Below are positions 1 through 7,794 of a stretch of DNA of 18,713 bases, one piece after another. This DNA is from JAQVWU01 sp964628455. Its GTDB lineage: Bacteria > Bacillota > Clostridia > Oscillospirales > CAG-272. The notes under the pieces were generated by a model. That model ran no database searches. It was given only the letters and a program-made list of their open reading frames with translations, and was not told the DNA's origin. The stretch lies in assembly GCA_964628455.1 (NCBI GenBank), contig CAZVPD010000067.1:1-18713 (forward strand). The letters run 5' to 3'. How positions within the stretch are numbered: the stretch's first letter is position 1; the number at the start of each line of letters is the position of its first letter. Both the position numbers and the translations under genes were made by a program.

Positions 1-54
1 TCAGACGAAAGGAATTTTTTGCCGTCAGCGGTGAAAAATAGTGAACAACCATGA
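1..54 (+). CDS. 3' end of an upstream gene (possibly korB), frame undecided
   Basis: The window probably opens in the tail of a gene that precedes korC. Two frames are possible. Frame 1 stops with TGA at 52-54, overlapping the korC start as ATGA. Frame 3 stops with TAG at 39-41. The next gene has no clear Shine-Dalgarno, which fits translational coupling to either stop. By analogy with kor operons this would be the thiamine-diphosphate beta subunit, but 18 codons or fewer do not allow recognition. This is inference from context only. Confidence 0.3.
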   Translation, partial: SDERNFLPSAVKNSEQP

Positions 55-584
55 CAAAAAGCATACTCCTCGCGGGCTTCGGCGGTCAGGGCATCCTGTT
101 CGCCGGCAAACAGATCGCCGCCTGCGGCATGGCCAAAGGCAAGAACATCACCTGGCTTCCCTCCTACGGCCCCGAGTCGCGCGGCGGGACCTGCAACTGC
201 AGCGTCATCCTGTCGGACGAGGAGATCGGTTCGCCGATCGTCAATCATCCGGACTACCTCGTCGTTTTCAACGTGCCGTCCTTCGTTAAATTCGAGAGTT
301 CCGTCAGGCCGTACGGCACCGTCTTCGCCGACAGCACCCTCGTCAACAAAATTTCCGACCGCGACGACATATCGGTCTATTACGTTCCCGCGAGCGGGAT
401 CGCAACGAAGAACGACCTCGCAGGTTTTGCCAACGTGGTCATGCTCGGAAAAGTCGTCGCCGCCACAAAGCTTTTCACCTACGGTGAATTTCTCGACCAC
501 ATGCTCGCGGGCATCCCCGCGTCGAAATCCGCGATGATCGATAAAAACAGGCGCGCCTTCGACCTCGGCTACAGTTTTAAATAG
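51..584 (+). CDS. korC: 2-oxoacid:ferredoxin oxidoreductase gamma subunit (KorC-like)
   Basis: Gamma subunit of a 2-oxoacid (probably 2-oxoglutarate) ferredoxin oxidoreductase, the cytoplasmic complex that decarboxylates a 2-oxoacid to its acyl-CoA and reduces ferredoxin. The 177 residues match the usual length of the separate gamma subunit. An N-terminal GFGGQG (about 9-14) and the block SYGPESRGGTCNCSV (about 38-52) are typical of the POR/KOR gamma family. No Shine-Dalgarno is visible before ATG 51, so it is probably coupled to an upstream kor gene outside the window. The family is certain. The choice of 2-oxoglutarate over pyruvate or branched-chain acids rests on the stand-alone KorC-like sequence and is less sure. 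Confidence 0.85.
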   Translation: MTKSILLAGFGGQGILFAGKQIAACGMAKGKNITWLPSYGPESRGGTCNCSVILSDEEIGSPIVNHPDYLVVFNVPSFVKFESSVRPYGTVFADSTLVNKISDRDDISVYYVPASGIATKNDLAGFANVVMLGKVVAATKLFTYGEFLDHMLAGIPASKSAMIDKNRRAFDLGYSFK

Positions 585-632
585 GAATATTTTTCAACCT
601 GCCCGAAGAACCAAACCACCGGAGAAACTGCC

Positions 633-1421
633 ATGAACGGGTTTTTGCACAAACTGAGCGAAATACTGTCTTCGGTCCCGCCGGGCAAAGCGGATCCCGG
701 CAGGCACTTTAACTCCGTCATCATCGCCGCCGCGGGAAGCGGCACGCGGATGGGGCAGGGCGGCGGGAAGACCAAGCAGATGATCTCCCTCTGCGGCATC
801 CCGGTCGTCGCCCGCACGATCATGCAGTTTGAGGCCTCTCCCTTTGTCCGGGAGATCATCGTCGCCGCGCGGGAGGATGAACTCGGCCTGTACGGCGGCT
901 TTGCCGCGGAATACGGCTTTAAAAAGATCAAAGCGGTCGTCAAAGGCGGTCCCACCCGCCAGAACTCCGTGCTTCTGGGGTTCAGGCATGTTTCGCCGAA
1001 GGCGGAATACGTCGCCGTTCACGACGGGGCGCGCTGCCTTGTCACTCCCGCCGTGATCGAAGCTGTTTTCCTGCAGGCTTACCTGTACGGGAGCGCGGCA
1101 GCCGCCGTCCGCCCCAAAGACACCGTCAAGAAAGCGGACAAGGACGGGTTTATCGCGGAGACCCTCGACCGGACCCTGATCTGGCATGCGCAGACGCCGC
1201 AGATCTTTAAAACAGGCATCTACCGCGCGGCTGCCTATATCGCCGAAAAAGACGGGTTCGCGGCGACCGACGACTGCATGCTTGCCGAAAACATCGGGTT
1301 CAGGGTCAGGCTGGTCGACTGCGGGGAGGAAAACTTCAAGATCACGACTCCCGGCGACCTGACTGCCGCCGAAGCGATCCTGCGCCGCAGGGAAAAATCC
1401 GAAAAGACCGGAAAGACCTGA
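633..1421 (+). CDS. ispD: 2-C-methyl-D-erythritol 4-phosphate cytidylyltransferase
   Basis: Third step of the MEP isoprenoid pathway: transfers CMP from CTP to methylerythritol 4-phosphate. The nucleotide-binding loop AAAGSGTRMG lies at about residues 32-41, followed by KQ (48-49), TRQNSV (108-113) and VHDGAR (129-134), all family hallmarks. ATG 633 is preceded by GGAG at a good distance. With this start the protein (262 aa) carries about 26 residues before the usual first beta strand, so it is longer than the typical 225-235 aa enzyme. There is no better start nearer the core. It lies 48 bp after korC and 13 bp before ispF, so ispD and ispF are surely one transcript and consecutive-pathway partners. 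Confidence 0.95.
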   Translation: MNGFLHKLSEILSSVPPGKADPGRHFNSVIIAAAGSGTRMGQGGGKTKQMISLCGIPVVARTIMQFEASPFVREIIVAAREDELGLYGGFAAEYGFKKIKAVVKGGPTRQNSVLLGFRHVSPKAEYVAVHDGARCLVTPAVIEAVFLQAYLYGSAAAAVRPKDTVKKADKDGFIAETLDRTLIWHAQTPQIFKTGIYRAAAYIAEKDGFAATDDCMLAENIGFRVRLVDCGEENFKITTPGDLTAAEAILRRREKSEKTGKT

Positions 1422-1434
1422 AAGAAGGAAAGCG

Positions 1435-1929
1435 ATGTTTAGGATCGGACACGGCTACGACCTGCACAGACTGACCGGAGGACGCGCGCTGATCCTCGGC
1501 GGGGTCGCCGTCCCTTATGAAAAAGGACTTCTCGGGCACTCGGACGCCGACGTGCTGACCCACGCGGTCATGGACGCCGTACTCGGCGCCGCCGGACTCG
1601 GCGATCTCGGAAAGCACTTTCCCGACACGGACCCCGCGTATAAAGACGCCGACAGCATCGGCCTCGCGCGCGCGGTCCGCGAAAAAATCAGCCTGCTCGG
1701 ATATACGGTCGGCAACATCGACTCGACCGTCATCGCACAGGCGCCCAGGCTCGCTCCCTATACGGACGATATGCGCCGGCGCATTGCCGGCGCGTTCGGC
1801 ATCCTGCCGGACGCCGTCAGCGTAAAGGCGACCACCGAGGAAGGACTGGGCGTCACCGGTTCGGGCGAAGCCATAGCCGCCCACGCGGCGGTGCTTCTCA
1901 TCAAGAGCCCGGATCCCGCGGGAAGATAA
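1435..1929 (+). CDS. ispF: 2-C-methyl-D-erythritol 2,4-cyclodiphosphate synthase
   Basis: Cyclises CDP-methylerythritol 2-phosphate with release of CMP in the MEP pathway. Works as a trimer with a metal site between subunits. GYDLH places the metal ligands Asp9 and His11, His43 lies in LTHAVMDA, and KATTEEGLGVTGSGEAIAAHA near the C-terminus is the conserved CMP-side loop. The 164 residues are slightly longer than the usual ~157, with a short C-terminal tail. An AAGGAAAG ribosome site precedes ATG 1435. The gene follows ispD by 13 bp. IspE, which acts between them, is not in the window. Confidence 0.96.
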   Translation: MFRIGHGYDLHRLTGGRALILGGVAVPYEKGLLGHSDADVLTHAVMDAVLGAAGLGDLGKHFPDTDPAYKDADSIGLARAVREKISLLGYTVGNIDSTVIAQAPRLAPYTDDMRRRIAGAFGILPDAVSVKATTEEGLGVTGSGEAIAAHAAVLLIKSPDPAGR

Positions 1930-1969
1930 AAAGCAAAATTCCCATACGACTTTTTTAACGGAGAATGCC

Positions 1970-2626
1970 ATGATCAAAATATCACCCTCTCTTCTCGCCT
2001 GCGATTTTTCGAAGCTCGGGGCGGAGGTCGTCCGGGCCGAAGCGGCCGGAGCCGACTGGCTTCACCTTGACGTCATGGACGGCATGTTCGTCCCCAACAT
2101 CTCCTTCGGCCCGGCGGTGATCGCGTCGCTCAGGGACAAGACAAAACTGATCTTCGACACCCATCTCATGATCGTCGACCCTATGCGCTACATCGATGAT
2201 TTTCACCATGCGGGCGCCGATATCATCACGATCCATTACGAGAGCTGCAACAACCAGCAGGCGGTCCTCGAGTATATCCGTTCCCTCGGTCTGCGCGCGG
2301 GTATTTCGATCAGACCGGCCACCCCTGCCTTCGTGCTCGAACCGCTGCTCGAATCGGTCGACCTGGTCCTGGTCATGTCCGTCGAACCCGGGTTCGGCGG
2401 CCAGCCGTTCATGCCCGCGTCGCTGGACACCGTCCGCGCTCTCGCGCAGACGGTCCGTGCCCGCAGACTCGGGACCGAGATCGAGATCGACGGGGGCATC
2501 ACGCAGAAAAACGTGTGCGATACCGTCCGTGCCGGCGTCACCGCCGTCGTAGCCGGGAGCGCCCTTTTCCGCGCGCCCGATATGAACGCCGCGGTCCGCG
2601 CTTTCCGGGAAAACGCGGGGAAATGA
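1970..2626 (+). CDS. rpe: Ribulose-phosphate 3-epimerase
   Basis: Interconverts D-ribulose 5-phosphate and D-xylulose 5-phosphate in the pentose phosphate pathway. TIM-barrel protein of 218 residues, the normal size. Metal and catalytic positions are visible: Ser6 region KISPSLLA, HLDVMDG with His32 and Asp34, DTHLM with His65, VMSVEPGFGGQ (135-145) and EIDGGI with Asp174. A GGAG site precedes ATG 1970, 40 bp after ispF. Its product pool also feeds the thiamine-diphosphate and MEP routes, so placement after ispDF may be metabolic, but this is inference. Confidence 0.96.
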   Translation: MIKISPSLLACDFSKLGAEVVRAEAAGADWLHLDVMDGMFVPNISFGPAVIASLRDKTKLIFDTHLMIVDPMRYIDDFHHAGADIITIHYESCNNQQAVLEYIRSLGLRAGISIRPATPAFVLEPLLESVDLVLVMSVEPGFGGQPFMPASLDTVRALAQTVRARRLGTEIEIDGGITQKNVCDTVRAGVTAVVAGSALFRAPDMNAAVRAFRENAGK

Positions 2627-2646
2627 TCTTCCGGTCAGACAAAACA

Positions 2647-2700
2647 GATATAAAAATAAAGATATAAAAATAAAAGATATAAAGATCAAAGATCAAAGAA
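2647..2700 (+). repeat. A-rich short tandem repeats in the rpe-M18 spacer
   Basis: The 90-bp spacer contains GATATAAAAATAAA twice head to tail (2647-2660 and 2661-2674), then GATATAAA (2676-2683) and GATCAAA twice (2684-2690, 2691-2697). It stands out as almost GC-free inside a GC-rich operon. It lies just upstream of the ribosome site of the aminopeptidase gene. No terminator hairpin is seen, so it does not obviously divide the operon. Confidence 0.8.
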
Positions 2701-2716
2701 AAAAAAGGGGATTGCC

Positions 2717-4117
2717 ATGTCAGACAAAACCGAAGGCCAGCTTTTAAAAGAAAAATTGTTTTACGGCACGAAAAATATTTACGAAGGGCTGACCGAAAAA
2801 GAGCATGGGGAGATCACCGCCTACGCGGACGGCTATATGCGCTTTCTCGACGCGTCGAAAACCGAGCGCGAGGCGGTAAAGGCCGGCATCGCCATGGCGG
2901 AAGCCGAAGGCTATGTCCCGTTCACATACGGCATGAAGCTGGAAAAAGGCGGGAAATATTACGTCAGCAACCGCGGAAAGGCCCTGTATGTGTTTGCAGT
3001 CGGCACGAAGCCGCTGTCCGAAGGCATGCACATCCTGGCGGCCCACGTCGATTCGCCCCGTCTGGACCTCAAGCAGAACCCGCTTTACGAGAGCAGCGGG
3101 ATGGGCTTTTTAAAGACGCACTATTACGGCGGCATCAAAAAATACCAGTGGACCGCCATCCCGCTGGCCCTGCACGGATGTGTCGTGAAAGCCGACGGCA
3201 GCACGGCCGAAGTCTGCATCGGAGAGGACCCGGGCGACCCCGTCTTCTATATCACGGACCTTCTGCCTCATCTCGCCAAAGACCAGATGGATAAAAAACT
3301 CGGCGACGCGATCCCGGGCGAAAGCCTGAACCTGCTGGCCGGGAGCATTCCCTATCCCGACGACAAGGCCGACGAGCGGGTCAAACTGAATCTGCTGAAT
3401 CTTCTGTACCTGAAATACGGCATGACCGAAGCCGATTTCCTTTCGGCCGAACTCTCGGCGGTCCCGGCGGACAAAGCGCGCTGTATCGGACTGGACCGCA
3501 GCCTCATCGGCGGCTACGGCCACGACGACCGCGTCTGCGCCTATACCGAACTGACGGGCTTTTTTGCAGACAAAACGCATGAACGCACCGCCATGGTGAT
3601 CCTCGCCGACAAGGAGGAGACCGGTTCGGACGGCACGACCGGCATGCGCAGCGCGGCCTTCACCGACCTGATCGATGAAATAGCCGTTCAGTTCGGCGAA
3701 AATCCCGCGGCTGTCCGCGCGGCGTCGCGCTGCCTTTCGGCGGACGTCGCCGCCGCCTATGACCCCGGCTTCAGCGACGTGTATGAGGCGCGAAACACAG
3801 CCTGCATCAACAAGGGCGTCGTCCTGGCCAAATACACGGGCGGGCGCGGCAAAAGCGGGACGTCGGACGCTTCGGCCGAATTTGTCGGCTGGGTCCGCTC
3901 CCTGTTCGACCGCGGGGGCATCGCATGGCAGACCTCCGAACTCGGCAAGGTGGACCAGGGCGGCGGCGGAACGGTCGCCATGTACATCGCCGGCAAGAAC
4001 ATCGACACCGTCGACGTGGGCGTCGCCGTCCTGTCGATGCATTCGCCCTATGAAGCGATAGCGGCCGCCGACCTTTATATGACGCACAAGGCATTTTCCG
4101 CTTTTGCTTCAAATTGA
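2717..4117 (+). CDS. M18 family aminopeptidase
   Basis: Dinuclear zinc aminopeptidase of the M18 family (clostridial ApeA/aspartyl aminopeptidase type), a cytoplasmic enzyme removing N-terminal residues from peptides. Metal and catalytic motifs appear in order: AAHVDSPRLD (His110, Asp112), GYGHDDR (Asp270/271), DKEETGSDG (Glu300, Glu301), SADVAAAYDP (Asp343) and SMHSPYE (His442). KYTGGRGKSGTSDASAEF and KVDQGGGGTVA are also family blocks. At 466 aa it is full length. ATG 2717 has an AAGGGG site. Substrate preference cannot be read from sequence. Confidence 0.93.
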   Translation: MSDKTEGQLLKEKLFYGTKNIYEGLTEKEHGEITAYADGYMRFLDASKTEREAVKAGIAMAEAEGYVPFTYGMKLEKGGKYYVSNRGKALYVFAVGTKPLSEGMHILAAHVDSPRLDLKQNPLYESSGMGFLKTHYYGGIKKYQWTAIPLALHGCVVKADGSTAEVCIGEDPGDPVFYITDLLPHLAKDQMDKKLGDAIPGESLNLLAGSIPYPDDKADERVKLNLLNLLYLKYGMTEADFLSAELSAVPADKARCIGLDRSLIGGYGHDDRVCAYTELTGFFADKTHERTAMVILADKEETGSDGTTGMRSAAFTDLIDEIAVQFGENPAAVRAASRCLSADVAAAYDPGFSDVYEARNTACINKGVVLAKYTGGRGKSGTSDASAEFVGWVRSLFDRGGIAWQTSELGKVDQGGGGTVAMYIAGKNIDTVDVGVAVLSMHSPYEAIAAADLYMTHKAFSAFASN

Positions 4118-4137
4118 CCGCAAGACAGGTGACATGC

Positions 4138-4866
4138 ATGAAAACACAGATATGGGCTCACCGCGGCGCGTCCGCGTACGCCCCCGAAAACACGCTCGAA
4201 GCCTTTAAGCTGGCGGCCGACATGGGCGCCGACGGCATCGAACTCGACGTGCACCTGACCGCGGACGGCTGCCTTGCCGTCTGCCACGACGGTACCGCCG
4301 ACCGCACGTCCGACGGCAGCGGCAGCCTGTCGGAGATGACCCTTACCGAACTGAGGCGGTACAGCTTCGCCGCCGGATTCGGCGAGATCTATAAAAACGT
4401 CCTGCTGCCGACGCTGGACGACGTTTATAAGCTGATCAAGCCGACCGGCCTGGTCGTCAACACGGAACTCAAGGCGTCGGGCGACGCGTTTCTGAAACTC
4501 GTGCACGAATGCGAAGTGCGGAACGGCATGCGGGGGCGCGTGGTCTATTCGTCCTTCAACCACTTTGCGCTCACCGCGCTGCAGAAGATCGACCCGGACG
4601 CGTTTGTCGCCCCGCTTTACGGCGACGGGCTCGTTCTGCCCTGGCGCTACGCCGCCTCTTTCGGCGCGAAAGCGCTGCACCCCCATTTCGCCTCGGTCTA
4701 CACGCTCGAAGACTATGTGAAGAATGCGCATGAACTCGGCGTCCGCGTTCATCCGTGGACGGTGGACGACGAGGCGAACATCCGGCGGCTGCTCGCTCTG
4801 GGCGTCGACGCGATCATCACCAACCGGCCCGACGTCGCGCTCCGCCTGCGCGATTCCGCGGAGTGA
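4138..4866 (+). CDS. Glycerophosphodiester phosphodiesterase
   Basis: GDPD-family TIM-barrel enzyme that hydrolyses glycerophosphodiesters to glycerol 3-phosphate and an alcohol. The core motif is complete: AHRGASAYAPENT (His8, Arg9), GIELDVHLTADG (Glu35, Asp37) and VCHDGTADRTSDG (His50), with a later Glu in VNTELKASG. No signal peptide, so cytoplasmic, with 242 residues as usual for short GDPDs. ATG 4138 is chosen because AGGTGA lies just upstream. An in-frame TTG at 4114 would overlap the preceding stop and lacks a site. The 3' end GAGTGA overlaps a possible GTG start of the next gene. Confidence 0.93.
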   Translation: MKTQIWAHRGASAYAPENTLEAFKLAADMGADGIELDVHLTADGCLAVCHDGTADRTSDGSGSLSEMTLTELRRYSFAAGFGEIYKNVLLPTLDDVYKLIKPTGLVVNTELKASGDAFLKLVHECEVRNGMRGRVVYSSFNHFALTALQKIDPDAFVAPLYGDGLVLPWRYAASFGAKALHPHFASVYTLEDYVKNAHELGVRVHPWTVDDEANIRRLLALGVDAIITNRPDVALRLRDSAE

Positions 4867-6131
4867 CCTCACATCCCGCTTCCGTGCCGGAGCTTCTGTG
4901 TCCCGCAGGCAGTCCCGAAAAGCTGCGCGCTGCGGTGCTTTACGGCGCGGACGCGGTCTATCTTGCCGGAAACGATTTCGGCATGCGGGCCGCGGCCGAT
5001 AATTTTACGCTGCCCGAAACAGCCGAAGCGGCTGTATACGCGCACCGCTCCGGCGTCAAAGTCTATGTGACGGTCAACACGATGCCGCACTGGCACGAAT
5101 ATGACGCGCTCGAAGAATATCTTTCCGCTCTGGCATGGCTTTCGGACTATGCCTCCGGCGAAGAAGGCGCGTACATCGATGCGGTGATCGCGGCCGACCT
5201 CGGCGTCGCCGCGCTCGTGCGCGAACATCTGCCTGCTGCCGCCCTGCACGTCTCGACCCAGGCGGGGGCGGTCAGCCACGCCGAGTGCATCGCCTGGCAT
5301 AAGCTGGGGGCGAAGCGCGTCGTGCTTGCCAGGGAGCTCTCTTTGAGCGATATAAAAGAGATCCGGCGCCGGACCCCCCCGGAACTGGAACTCGAAGTCT
5401 TCATCCACGGGTCGATGTGCGTTTCCTATTCGGGCCGATGCCTGCTGTCCAATCATTTCACGGGCCGGGACGCCAACCGCGGCCTGTGCGCCCAGCCCTG
5501 CCGCTGGAACTACCGTCTGTTCGAGATCGAGGAGGGAAAACGGCCCGGCGAGCGGCTGCCGGTCATCGAAACCGACCGGGGGACCTTCGTCATGAGCTCG
5601 CGCGACCTCTGCATGATCGGGCATATGCCGGAACTGTGCGGCTGCGGCATCGCGTCGGTCAAAATAGAAGGCCGGATGAAGAGCGCGTATTACGCCGCGG
5701 TCACGGCCAACGTTTACCGCATGGCGCTCGATTCCGCCGCGGGAGGGCATTACGCCTATGATCCCGTATGGATGCGGGAGCTTGAGAGCGTCAGCCACCG
5801 CCCCTATTCGACCGGCTATTTTTTCGACGATCCCGCCGTAAACGCGCAGGTCTGCGGGGAGGGCGAAAGCTACATCCGCGAAAAGGCCTATACGGCGTCC
5901 GTCCTGTCCTATGACCCGCAGAGCGGCACTGCCGTGCTCGAACAGCGCAACAAGATCACGCGCGGCGAAACGGCGGAGCTGATCTCGCCCGGAAAAACCG
6001 GACGCGCTTTCACCGCCGCCGCTTTATGGGACGCGGACGGCAATGAAATAGAAAGCACTCCTCATCCCGCGATGGTCTTTAAAATGCATATCCCCTTCGA
6101 AGCGAAAAAAGGCGATATCCTGCGCCGCTAA
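4863..6131 (+). CDS. Peptidase U32 family protein (TrhP/YrrO-like tRNA hydroxylation)
   Basis: U32-family protein of 422 residues, the length of B. subtilis YrrO (TrhP2). Such members are linked to prephenate-dependent 5-hydroxyuridine formation at tRNA position 34 rather than to proteolysis. The U32 signature starts at Glu178 (EVFIHGSMCVSYSGRCLLS). Cys186, Cys193, Cys209 and Cys213 form the conserved cysteine set that binds a 4Fe-4S cluster in the related UbiU/UbiV. Start choice is open: GTG 4863 overlaps the GDPD stop (GTGA), suggesting coupling. GTG 4884 would give the more usual N-terminus beginning PELLCPAGSPEKL. The open frame runs back to 4755, but that part lies inside the GDPD gene and is not used. 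Confidence 0.88.
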   Translation: MTSHPASVPELLCPAGSPEKLRAAVLYGADAVYLAGNDFGMRAAADNFTLPETAEAAVYAHRSGVKVYVTVNTMPHWHEYDALEEYLSALAWLSDYASGEEGAYIDAVIAADLGVAALVREHLPAAALHVSTQAGAVSHAECIAWHKLGAKRVVLARELSLSDIKEIRRRTPPELELEVFIHGSMCVSYSGRCLLSNHFTGRDANRGLCAQPCRWNYRLFEIEEGKRPGERLPVIETDRGTFVMSSRDLCMIGHMPELCGCGIASVKIEGRMKSAYYAAVTANVYRMALDSAAGGHYAYDPVWMRELESVSHRPYSTGYFFDDPAVNAQVCGEGESYIREKAYTASVLSYDPQSGTAVLEQRNKITRGETAELISPGKTGRAFTAAALWDADGNEIESTPHPAMVFKMHIPFEAKKGDILRR

Positions 6132-6150
6132 AAAAGAATAAACAGCAGCA

Positions 6151-6200
6151 GAAAAGACAGAGCCGACCGACCCGGAAGAGTCGGGAAGCCCTGTCTTTTT
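6151..6200 (+). terminator. Rho-independent terminator after the U32 gene
   Basis: AAAAGACAG at 6152-6160 pairs with CTGTCTTTT at 6191-6199, with further CCCG/CGGG pairing inside and a T-run on the plus strand. It lies 20 bp after the U32 stop and closes the housekeeping operon. Confidence 0.85.
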
Positions 6201-6353
6201 ATTGTAATATTCTTATACCGGCCGGACCGCAGAGCACGGAGGATTTTTCCCGGGTTTGACAGCTGAATCAAAAAAAGCATTTGAAAACAATGATATTTTC
6301 TTCCGGAAAAGGCAAAGTTGTCACTATGGACACACTTTAGAAGAAAGATGTAT
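6201..6353. other. Intergenic stretch with no recognised gene
   Basis: The first part of the roughly 390-bp gap between the plus operon terminator and the end of the malic enzyme gene. It is locally AT-rich. I see no ORF with a ribosome site, no RNA gene and no convincing promoter. A 16-codon ORF near 6290-6345 has no support. The rest of the gap holds the hairpin and the inverted repeat pair listed next. Confidence 0.6.
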
Positions 6354-6405
6354 GCCCGTCGGATCCGCTTTTGGGAATAACGGAACGTCCGTCGGGCTTT
6401 TCTTC
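6354..6405 (+). terminator. Second terminator-like hairpin
   Basis: GCCCGtCGG at 6354-6362 pairs with CCGtCGGGC at 6389-6397, with one T-T mismatch, followed by TTTTCTTC. It has terminator form, but no gene ends directly before it. It may be a back-up terminator of the plus operon or the edge of the repeat element that follows. Confidence 0.45.
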
Positions 6406-6417
6406 GCTGTCAAACGG

Positions 6418-6540
6418 ACCCGGTAAAGATCCTTCGGCTCCGTTCCGCCATGCTGCACTCCGCCCGGGATGTCAAATAAAAGGAAAACAGCCGTTCTCCC
6501 CGTCCCTGTCATCCCGGGTAAAGCGAAGGATCTTTCCCGT
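6418..6540. repeat. Inverted pair of REP-like repeat units
   Basis: Two copies of one unit face away from each other. The right unit has TGTCATCCCGGG (6507-6518) and CGAAGGATCTTT (6524-6535). The left unit, on the minus strand, has TGACATCCCGGG (6474-6463) and CGAAGGATCTTT (6436-6425). The outer arms match perfectly over 12 bp and the inner arms over 11 of 12. Spacing inside the units differs (5 bp right, 26 bp left). The core resembles the intergenic palindrome TGTCATCCTGAGCGAAG(G/C)..GGATC that recurs in many bacterial genomes, as I recall it. Non-coding, and close to the 3' end of the malic enzyme gene. Confidence 0.7.
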
Positions 6541-6592
6541 TATGTTTTCAACAAGAGAAATCGTCCCGGCGGATAATACGTTAAATCCGATT

Positions 6593-7765
6593 TTAAATTC
6601 TCGCCACGCCCGACTCTGCGGCGGCTTCGGCTACGGCCGCGGCGACCGCCGCGGCGACGCTGCGGTCGAGGGCCGACGGGATGATGTTTTCGGCCGACAG
6701 CTTGTCTTTCGGTATAAAGGCGGCGATGGCGCGCGAGGCTGCCGTCTTCATCGCCTCGTTGATGTCCGAGGCGCGGGCGTCCATGGCGCCGCGGAATATG
6801 CCGGGAAAGGCCAGAACGTTGTTGATCTGATTGGGAAAGTCGCTTCTGCCGGTGCCGACCACGGCGGCGCCCGCTTCCAGCGCGAGATCCGGCATGATCT
6901 CGGGCGTCGGATTGGCCATCGGAAACACGACGGCGCCCCCGGCCATGGACCTGATCATATCGCCCGTGACGACGCCGGGGGCCGAAACGCCGATAAAAAC
7001 GTCGGCTCCGCGCAGCGCGTCGGACAGCGTGCCCGTGAGATGCTCCCTGTTTGTGATGTGCGAGACCGATTCGTGGGCAAAGTTGAGCCCCTCCATCCCC
7101 TCGCAGATGATGCCGAAACGGTCGACCATGATGAGGTTTTTCACCCCCATGGCGAGAAGCTGAAGGCCGATGGCCATGCCCGCCGACCCCGCTCCGTTGA
7201 TGACGACCCTGACCGACGCGATCTCTTTGTTGACCACATGGAGGGCGTTGAGCAGCGCGGCCGCCACCACGACGGCCGTTCCGTGCTGGTCGTCGTGGAA
7301 CACGGGGATGTCGCAGCACTCCTTCAGCCGCCTTTCGATCTCAAAGCATCGGGGGGCGGAAATGTCCTCGAGGTTGATGCCGCCGAAGCTTCCGGAGATC
7401 AGGCTGACCGTGCGGACGATCTCGTCGGGGTCCTTCGAGCGGATGCAGATCGGGACGGCGTCGATGCCCCCGAAGGCCTTGAAAAGCGCGCATTTCCCCT
7501 CCATGACGGGCATGCCGGCTTCGGGGCCTATGTCGCCCAGTCCCAGAACGGCCGTACCGTCCGTGACGACGGCCACCGTGTTCCAGCGGCGGGTCAGCTC
7601 CCAGCTTTTATTATAATCTTTCTGGATCTCCAGGCAGGGCTGCGCCACGCCCGGCGTGTAGGCAAGCGACAGGTGCTCCCTCGTCTCCATCGGCACGCGG
7701 CAGACCGTCTCGATCTTACCCTTCCACTCATAGTGCTTCTTCAGCGATTCCTCTGCGTAATTCAC
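6593..7765 (-). CDS. NAD(P)-dependent malic enzyme (oxaloacetate-decarboxylating)
   Basis: Oxidatively decarboxylates malate to pyruvate and CO2. The order of motifs is that of the short bacterial enzyme (390 aa): LAYTPGVAQPC with Tyr36, MEGKCALFKAFGGIDAVPICI with Lys91, IPVFHDDQHGTA with Asp158/159, the Rossmann loop INGAGSAGMA at about 190-197, and ANPTPEIMPD. The start is GTG at 7765 with AAGGAG upstream. It is the last gene of a minus-strand operon, 29 bp after larA. NAD versus NADP use cannot be fixed by eye. The C-terminus is unusually Ala-rich (repeated AAAV/AEAAA). No strong terminator follows; the inverted repeat at 6418-6540 lies downstream. Confidence 0.92.
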   Translation of the reverse strand: MNYAEESLKKHYEWKGKIETVCRVPMETREHLSLAYTPGVAQPCLEIQKDYNKSWELTRRWNTVAVVTDGTAVLGLGDIGPEAGMPVMEGKCALFKAFGGIDAVPICIRSKDPDEIVRTVSLISGSFGGINLEDISAPRCFEIERRLKECCDIPVFHDDQHGTAVVVAAALLNALHVVNKEIASVRVVINGAGSAGMAIGLQLLAMGVKNLIMVDRFGIICEGMEGLNFAHESVSHITNREHLTGTLSDALRGADVFIGVSAPGVVTGDMIRSMAGGAVVFPMANPTPEIMPDLALEAGAAVVGTGRSDFPNQINNVLAFPGIFRGAMDARASDINEAMKTAASRAIAAFIPKDKLSAENIIPSALDRSVAAAVAAAVAEAAAESGVARI

Positions 7766-7794
7766 TCCGTACTCCTTGATCGTATTTTAAGTTT

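Noticed and set aside
2647..2700. CRISPR-like repeats
   Set aside because: Units are short, A-rich and contiguous with no spacers; no cas genes.
4755..4862. Upstream extension of the U32 gene
   Set aside because: It lies inside the GDPD coding region, has Arg/Ala-rich shadow composition and no family match.
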